NCBI GenBank assembly: GCA_052078155.1
Contig: JBQJBP010000004.1
Location: 124,001 to 188,000, forward strand
Source of the DNA: CAXBMB01 sp052078155
GTDB taxonomy: Bacteria > Pseudomonadota > Alphaproteobacteria > Kiloniellales > DSM-21159
Reading direction: 5' to 3'
DNA: 64,000 nucleotides
Shown here in pieces: positions 59,727-64,000 of this stretch; the first letter of the stretch is position 1, and each line of letters opens with the position of its first letter. The position numbers were made by a program, and so were the translations under genes. The notes under the pieces are model-generated. The model did not search any database and was not told the DNA's origin. It saw only the letters and a program-made list of their open reading frames with translations.

Positions 59727-60812
59727 GTGGCAAAAGTTTCCTTTCAAGAAGTTACCAAGACCTTTGGTGACCAGACCGTCATCCCCGGGATCGATCTGAG
59801 CATCGAAGCGGGAGAGTTCGTGGTGTTTGTCGGCCCGTCTGGCTGCGGCAAGACCACATTGTTGCGCATGCTGGCGGGTCTGGAGCCGCAAAGCAGCGGA
59901 CGCATTCTGATCGGTGACCGAGACGTCAGCTTTGTGCCCGCCAAAAACCGCAACATTGCCATGGTCTTCCAGAACTATGCACTTTACCCCCACATGACCG
60001 TGGCCGAGAACATCGCCTTTGGCATGAAGGTGCGCGGCGTGCCGGTGCCGGAGCGGACCAAAGCCGTGCAGCAGGTGGCAGAGCTGCTGGAAATTTCCGA
60101 GTTGCTGGACCGCAAACCCCGGCAGCTTTCCGGAGGCCAGCGCCAGCGCGTGGCCATGGGGCGGGCTGCCGTGCGTCATCCGGACGTCTTTTTGATGGAC
60201 GAACCCCTGTCCAACCTGGACGCCAAGCTGCGCAATCAGATGCGTGTGGAAATCAAAGCCCTGCAGTCCCGCCTGGGGGTCACCACGGTCTACGTCACTC
60301 ACGATCAGACCGAGGCCATGACCATGGCCGATCGCATTGTCGTGCTGAACAAAGGGGTGCTGCAGCAGTTCGGCACGCCAGACGATCTCTATTACCGCCC
60401 GGCCAATCGCTTTGTGGCCGGTTTCATCGGCTCCCCCCAGATGAACTTCCTGCCCCTGCAGCAAAGCGGCGAGCAGGAGATCAGACTGGGCCAGTCCCTC
60501 ACCCTGCCCCGGGACCGGCTGGCCAGCGACCTGCCGCCTCTGAACGGGCAATCAGCCACGTTGGGCATTCGCCCTCAGCACATCGGGGTCTGCCAGGATG
60601 AAAGCAGCCCCATCCGCTGGAAGAGCCGGGTCACTCTGGTGGAACCGCTGGGTGGGGAGTCCCTGGTCCATGCAGAGCTTGCCGGGCAGAGCATCTGCTT
60701 TAAAGCCGGGGAAGAACATCAGCTGGTGGCGGGCGATGAACCCTACCTCAGTTTCCCGCTGGCCAAATCCTTCTTCTTTGCCGAAGACAGCGGCAGGCGC
60801 CTGACGCTGTAA
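59727..60812 (+). CDS. ugpC: ABC transporter ATPase, UgpC/MalK type
   Basis: A 361-residue ATPase for an importer of sugars or glycerol phosphates. Walker A GPSGCGKTT (36-44), Q-loop FQNYALYPHMTV, signature LSGGQRQRVAMGR near 134, Walker B VFLMDEPLSNLDAKLR near 154, and a C-terminal TOBE domain. It starts at GTG 59727. The binding protein, permease and a GpdQ-like phosphodiesterase lie on the opposite strand and converge on it at a shared terminator, so the transporter is split between two transcripts. The ugp assignment rests on these neighbours. Confidence 0.87.
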   Translation: MAKVSFQEVTKTFGDQTVIPGIDLSIEAGEFVVFVGPSGCGKTTLLRMLAGLEPQSSGRILIGDRDVSFVPAKNRNIAMVFQNYALYPHMTVAENIAFGMKVRGVPVPERTKAVQQVAELLEISELLDRKPRQLSGGQRQRVAMGRAAVRHPDVFLMDEPLSNLDAKLRNQMRVEIKALQSRLGVTTVYVTHDQTEAMTMADRIVVLNKGVLQQFGTPDDLYYRPANRFVAGFIGSPQMNFLPLQQSGEQEIRLGQSLTLPRDRLASDLPPLNGQSATLGIRPQHIGVCQDESSPIRWKSRVTLVEPLGGESLVHAELAGQSICFKAGEEHQLVAGDEPYLSFPLAKSFFFAEDSGRRLTL

Positions 60813-60852
60813 GCGCTAGCAAAGATCTGCCCTCCTTGAATACCACAAACAG

Positions 60853-60888
60853 AAAGCCCCCGCCTGGACAAGCAGACGGGGGCTTTTT
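60853..60888. terminator. Bidirectional terminator between ugpC and the phosphodiesterase gene
   Basis: AAAGCCCCCG (60853-60862) pairs with CGGGGGCTTT (60877-60886), with T-runs on both strands. Confidence 0.92.
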
Positions 60889-60935
60889 GCTGTCAGATAA
60901 TGCGAGACCCTGCCTCCCTTCGAAGGGCAGCGGGG

Positions 60936-61769
60936 TCAGGCATCGGCAAAGGCGGGATAGTCCGGGTCCAGTTCAAAGGGATAGGGGCCCGGCGCGTTTT
61001 CCACGTAGGCCTGATGGGTGATGATGCCCACTTCCGGCTCCCAAAGGTGCAGATGGAAAGCGGCCGGTTCCATCACAAACATGGCTTGCTGGGACTCAGC
61101 ATCCAGATCCAGGTTGACCTGATGGCCGGTGGCCGGCGCAATGGACCCCAGGGTCCCGGCCCAACGGACCTGCACCGGGCGATGATGGTGACCGCAAAGG
61201 ACGCGCTCCACATTGGGATAGCAACGGATCACCTCTGCCATGGCGTCGCTGCTGACGCACTTGATGTCATCCATGCGGGCCAGTCCCGTTGGAAACGGCG
61301 GGTGATGCATGAAGACCACCACCGGCTCATCCTTCCGGGCTGCCAGGGTCTTGTCCAGCCAGGTCAGCCGATCGCTGCAGAGCTCACCGTACTCCTTGCC
61401 CGCCACCACGGAATCCAGGCCGATCAGCTTGACCGGATGGTTGTCGATGGCGAACTGAATGAAGGTCTCATCCTGAAAGAGATACTCCTGGTCGCTGAAG
61501 ACCTGGCGCAGGTTCTCGCGCCGGTCATGGTTGCCGGGAATCAGGTAAACAGGCAGATCCAGCGGAGAGAGGATATCCTTCAGGATCTCATACTCTTCCA
61601 CCAGTCCGCAGTCCGTCAGGTCACCGCTGATCAACAGGACATCGGGCTGGGGCTGCAGGCGCTGGAGCGCGGCCACACAGTCCTTGAGTTTCTGATTGGT
61701 ATCGACAATGCCATAGGCGGGTTTGCCGTAGGGCCGGATATGCAGGTCCGTAATCTGGGCGATCAACAT
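60936..61769 (-). CDS. GpdQ/CpdA-like metallophosphodiesterase
   Basis: A 277-residue two-metal phosphodiesterase: IAQITDLHI (DxH), LLISGDLTD (GD), LIPGNHDRR (GNHD), VFMHHPPF and CGHHHRPVQ. YGIVDTNQKLKDCVAAL near the start is typical of GpdQ, which cleaves glycerophosphodiesters to glycerol-3-phosphate; CpdA-type cyclic nucleotide hydrolysis is the alternative. Its place directly after ugpB-like and ugpE-like genes supports the GpdQ reading. The start at 61769 (MLIAQITDLH) is chosen over 61799. Confidence 0.85.
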   Translation of the reverse strand: MLIAQITDLHIRPYGKPAYGIVDTNQKLKDCVAALQRLQPQPDVLLISGDLTDCGLVEEYEILKDILSPLDLPVYLIPGNHDRRENLRQVFSDQEYLFQDETFIQFAIDNHPVKLIGLDSVVAGKEYGELCSDRLTWLDKTLAARKDEPVVVFMHHPPFPTGLARMDDIKCVSSDAMAEVIRCYPNVERVLCGHHHRPVQVRWAGTLGSIAPATGHQVNLDLDAESQQAMFVMEPAAFHLHLWEPEVGIITHQAYVENAPGPYPFELDPDYPAFADA

Positions 61770-61957
61770 CACGCCATCTCCGCAACGCTCAGGGGACAAA
61801 AACCAATCCCGGCAACGCCAGGCAGAGGCTCAACTGAAACGACCTCGGCACGGGGTGCCGGGATCAAAAAAAGGGTACCTTCAAACAGCAGAAAGGAAGA
61901 GAGGGGATCAACGGGTAAACCGCCCTCTCTTCCTTCCTTAACAGGATTTTCCAATCC

Positions 61958-63262
61958 TTACATCATGGAACCGGCAGTCTTTTCGACATAGGGCTTCATG
62001 ATTTCAACAGCTTCAGCCTGAGCTTTGGCAGCTGCGTCATCAATGGAAAGATTGGCGTCAGACAGCAGGGCCTGCATCTGATCTTCCACTGCCTTGCGAA
62101 CAGCCACGGTGTTGTAGGTGGCAATCCAGGGACCGGCGTACTGCAGCTGTTCAACAGCGGTCAGAGCGTCGGGGTTCTTGGCGGTGAACTCTTTCATTTC
62201 CGGCAGATCGTATGCGGTCATGCGCGGGGAGAAGTAACCGGTGAAACGGGACCAGTGGCCCAGTTTTTCCGGGGAGGTCAGCCAGGAGATGAAGGTCCAG
62301 GCAGCGGCTTTCTGCTCATCCGTGGTGCCTTTGAAGGAAACCAGGGACGCGCCACCGATAGGCACAGAATTGCGCACGTTGCGGGGAATGAAGGCCACAC
62401 CATAGTCGAACTTGGCGTTGTCGCGCACGAAGGACAGCGCCCCGGTGGACAGCACGATCATGGAGCTTTTGCCGGAGAAGAAGGAGGTGGAGACCTGCTT
62501 GGAGTTGGTCACACCCGTCGGCATGGCTTTGTGCTCCTGAGCCATGTCACGCCAGAAACGCAGAGCGCCTTTGGTGGAGGGGTGATCGTAGTAGATCTCA
62601 CCGGGATAGACAGTGTTGTAGAACTGACCACCGTTGGCCATGGTCAGAGCCTGCACCAGCCAGCCGTTGTAGTCGTAGTTGGAGGGCATCATCAGGCCCC
62701 AGCGCTCGCCATCCGCCTTGGTCAGCTTTTTGGCGGCATCGATCCATTCCACCCAGGTTTCCGGCGCCTTGGCGATACCGGCTTCGGCGAAATGCTCTTT
62801 GTTGTAGTAAAGGATCGGCGTGGAATTCTGGAAAGGCACAGAGTAGAGCTTGCCGCCGAAGTGAGCATTGGGGCGCACAGCAGGCCAGAACTCACCGATG
62901 AACGCATCGAGATCGGCGTCTTTGGGCGCCAGATCGCCGATCGGCACGATCAGGTCGTTCATGGCCAGTTCGGTGGAGAAGTTGGCGCTCATCAGCACCA
63001 CGGCTGGCGGGCGACCGGCTTCGGCAGCGGCCTGGGATTTGATCTTGGTTTCATCGTAGGAACCGGTGAACACACCCACCACTTCCACGTCCTTCTGGCT
63101 GCCGTTGAATTCTTTCACCAGGGACTGCATTTCGCGGGAGAGTTTCCCCTGCACAGGAGCGGGGAACATGAATTCGATTTTCGTCTGTGCCACCGCAGAG
63201 GATGCGACGACAGCAGAAGCGGCAAGCAGAGCAATGCCGGCAACTTTTGTCTTGAAGCTCAT
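61958..63262 (-). CDS. ugpB: Periplasmic binding protein of a Ugp-type importer
   Basis: A 434-residue family 1 extracellular binding protein. Residues 1-25 are a signal peptide (ALLAASAVVASSAVAQ). The mature part begins TKIEFMFPAPVQGKLSREMQSLVKEFN and has the NSTPILYYNKEHFAEAG and AWTFISWLTSPEKLGHWS hallmarks. UgpB binds glycerol-3-phosphate or glycerophosphodiesters; the ligand here is inferred from the GpdQ-like neighbour and ugpC. ugpE lies immediately upstream on the same strand. Confidence 0.87.
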   Translation of the reverse strand: MSFKTKVAGIALLAASAVVASSAVAQTKIEFMFPAPVQGKLSREMQSLVKEFNGSQKDVEVVGVFTGSYDETKIKSQAAAEAGRPPAVVLMSANFSTELAMNDLIVPIGDLAPKDADLDAFIGEFWPAVRPNAHFGGKLYSVPFQNSTPILYYNKEHFAEAGIAKAPETWVEWIDAAKKLTKADGERWGLMMPSNYDYNGWLVQALTMANGGQFYNTVYPGEIYYDHPSTKGALRFWRDMAQEHKAMPTGVTNSKQVSTSFFSGKSSMIVLSTGALSFVRDNAKFDYGVAFIPRNVRNSVPIGGASLVSFKGTTDEQKAAAWTFISWLTSPEKLGHWSRFTGYFSPRMTAYDLPEMKEFTAKNPDALTAVEQLQYAGPWIATYNTVAVRKAVEDQMQALLSDANLSIDDAAAKAQAEAVEIMKPYVEKTAGSMM

Positions 63263-63277
63263 GGCCTGTACCTTTTG

Positions 63278-64000
63278 TTATTTCAATCCAGAGAAAACGA
63301 AGCTGTTAACGAATTGCCGTTGGAACACCACGAAGGCGATCGCCAAGGGCGCCGTCACCAATAACGTCCCGGCGGCGATCAGCCCCCAGTCAGACGCTCC
63401 TTCCGCGCCAAGCGCGAAACTCACCAACCCCACGGTCAGAACCTGCTTGCTGGGGTCGCTCAACACCATCAAAGGCCAAAGAAACTCGTTCCAGTGGAAG
63501 ACCACGGAGACGATGGAAAAGGCGATCAGACCGGGCTTGGCCACCGGCAGCAGCACGTGCCACAGCACCTGCCACCAGGAACAGCCGTCGATCATGGCCG
63601 CGTCTTCCAGATCCTTGGGAATGCTCTTGAAAACCTGACGCATCAAAAAGGTGCCGAAGGCCGAGCCCCAGTAGGGCGCCATCACGCCGATCAGGCTGTC
63701 ATAAAGGCCGATCTGCACCAGTGTTTTGAGGTTGGGCACAATCAACACCGGCGGCACCAGCATCAGCTGCAGCAGGAAGACATAAAACAGCAGCTCTTTT
63801 CCGGCGAACTCCAACCGGGCAAAGGCGTAGCCGGACAGGGATATGGTCACCAGCTGCACCACCAGTGTCCCGCTGACCAGGATCAGGGAATTCATGTACC
63901 AGAGGAAGAAATCACCATCTTCAAAGGCGTAGCCGAAATGCTCCAGCGTCGGCCAGAAATCCGGCAGCAGGCTGGCCATGGTCAGGCCGCCGAAGGAGTC
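63278..64000 (-). CDS. ugpE: ABC transporter permease, UgpE type, 3' part
   Basis: The frame stays open to the window edge; the start lies beyond 64000. About 240 residues are seen, with five membrane spans and the ATPase-contacting EAA loop DAAMIDGCSWWQVLWHVLLPVAKPG. Typical family length is about 280 residues, so some 40 are missing. It stands 15 bases upstream of the binding protein gene on the same strand. A UgpA-type permease would be expected beyond the edge. Confidence 0.88.
   Translation of the reverse strand, partial: DSFGGLTMASLLPDFWPTLEHFGYAFEDGDFFLWYMNSLILVSGTLVVQLVTISLSGYAFARLEFAGKELLFYVFLLQLMLVPPVLIVPNLKTLVQIGLYDSLIGVMAPYWGSAFGTFLMRQVFKSIPKDLEDAAMIDGCSWWQVLWHVLLPVAKPGLIAFSIVSVVFHWNEFLWPLMVLSDPSKQVLTVGLVSFALGAEGASDWGLIAAGTLLVTAPLAIAFVVFQRQFVNSFVFSGLK

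Noticed and set aside
1..64000. tRNA and rRNA genes
   Set aside because: No T-loop type GGTTCGAATCC sequence with matching acceptor arms and no rRNA stretch was found on either strand by reading.
1..64000. Transposase or integrase gene that could drive the dispersed elements
   Set aside because: No frame with DDE, tyrosine or serine recombinase features was seen; the autonomous partner, if any, is outside this window.

Overview
The window looks like a 64-kb piece of an alphaproteobacterial chromosome, GC-rich throughout by eye. The evidence is the gene set: a small-type purS-purQ-purL set followed by bolA and a CGFS glutaredoxin, an alphaproteobacterial-type S4 protein, citramalate synthase, class II DAHP synthase, a ligase-associated helicase/PdeM pair, and two single-domain PAS proteins of the PAS_5 type that are common in Rhodospirillales-like bacteria. 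No rRNA, tRNA, CRISPR array, phage gene or transposase was found. The lineage call is an inference from gene content.

Layout. 1-4.1 kb: end of psuG, then a DNA-repair pair (Lhr-like helicase, PdeM). 4.2-7.5 kb: a possible small RNA, a periplasmic binding protein, a small conserved-looking protein, tag, and a PAS protein. 7.8-17.9 kb: the purine backbone purC ... purS-purQ-purL ... bolA-grxD, interrupted by accessory genes (small membrane protein, bluB, a Tat-exported multicopper oxidase, a glycolipid-binding family gene, a GNAT acetyltransferase). 18-23 kb: a lipoprotein adenosine deaminase, YjhX-like protein, GNAT, EamA transporter, PAS protein. 23.6-28.2 kb: rpsD, EamA transporter, trmJ, cimA. 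29.5-33.4 kb: a PAS/chemoreceptor gene pair, two related GNATs and a CAP-domain protein. 33.7-38.5 kb: cysS, gltX, nadE on the minus strand. 38.7-46.6 kb: an AraC regulator divergent from an MFS transporter, nickel superoxide dismutase with its protease, aldo/keto reductase, a LysE exporter divergent from a second AraC regulator, pncB. 46.8-53.8 kb: class II DAHP synthase, a secreted cupredoxin-like protein, a PD-(D/E)XK nuclease-like protein, DUF1330, gor, an MBL-like protein. 54-59.2 kb: a molybdopterin oxidoreductase, a 110-bp tandem repeat, gabD, a cysteine hydrolase. 59.7-64 kb: an Ugp-type ABC importer with a GpdQ-like phosphodiesterase, pointing to uptake and use of glycerophosphodiesters or glycerol-3-phosphate.

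The most striking feature is a dispersed intergenic element of about 130-138 bp, present in 13 near-full copies and 3 fragments, all between genes and all within 4.1-33.8 kb or 50.8-52.6 kb. It has imperfect terminal inverted repeats starting TAGAG, apparent TA ends, and three internal hairpins, one of which keeps its pairing in a subfamily with a different arm sequence. In five cases the terminal TAG of the element is exactly the stop codon of the neighbouring gene, and three single genes (bluB, the adenosine deaminase, an EamA transporter) are bracketed by copies in inverted orientation. This fits a MITE-like non-autonomous element of the TA-targeting kind that now also serves as gene boundary or terminator. 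No encoding transposase is present in the window.
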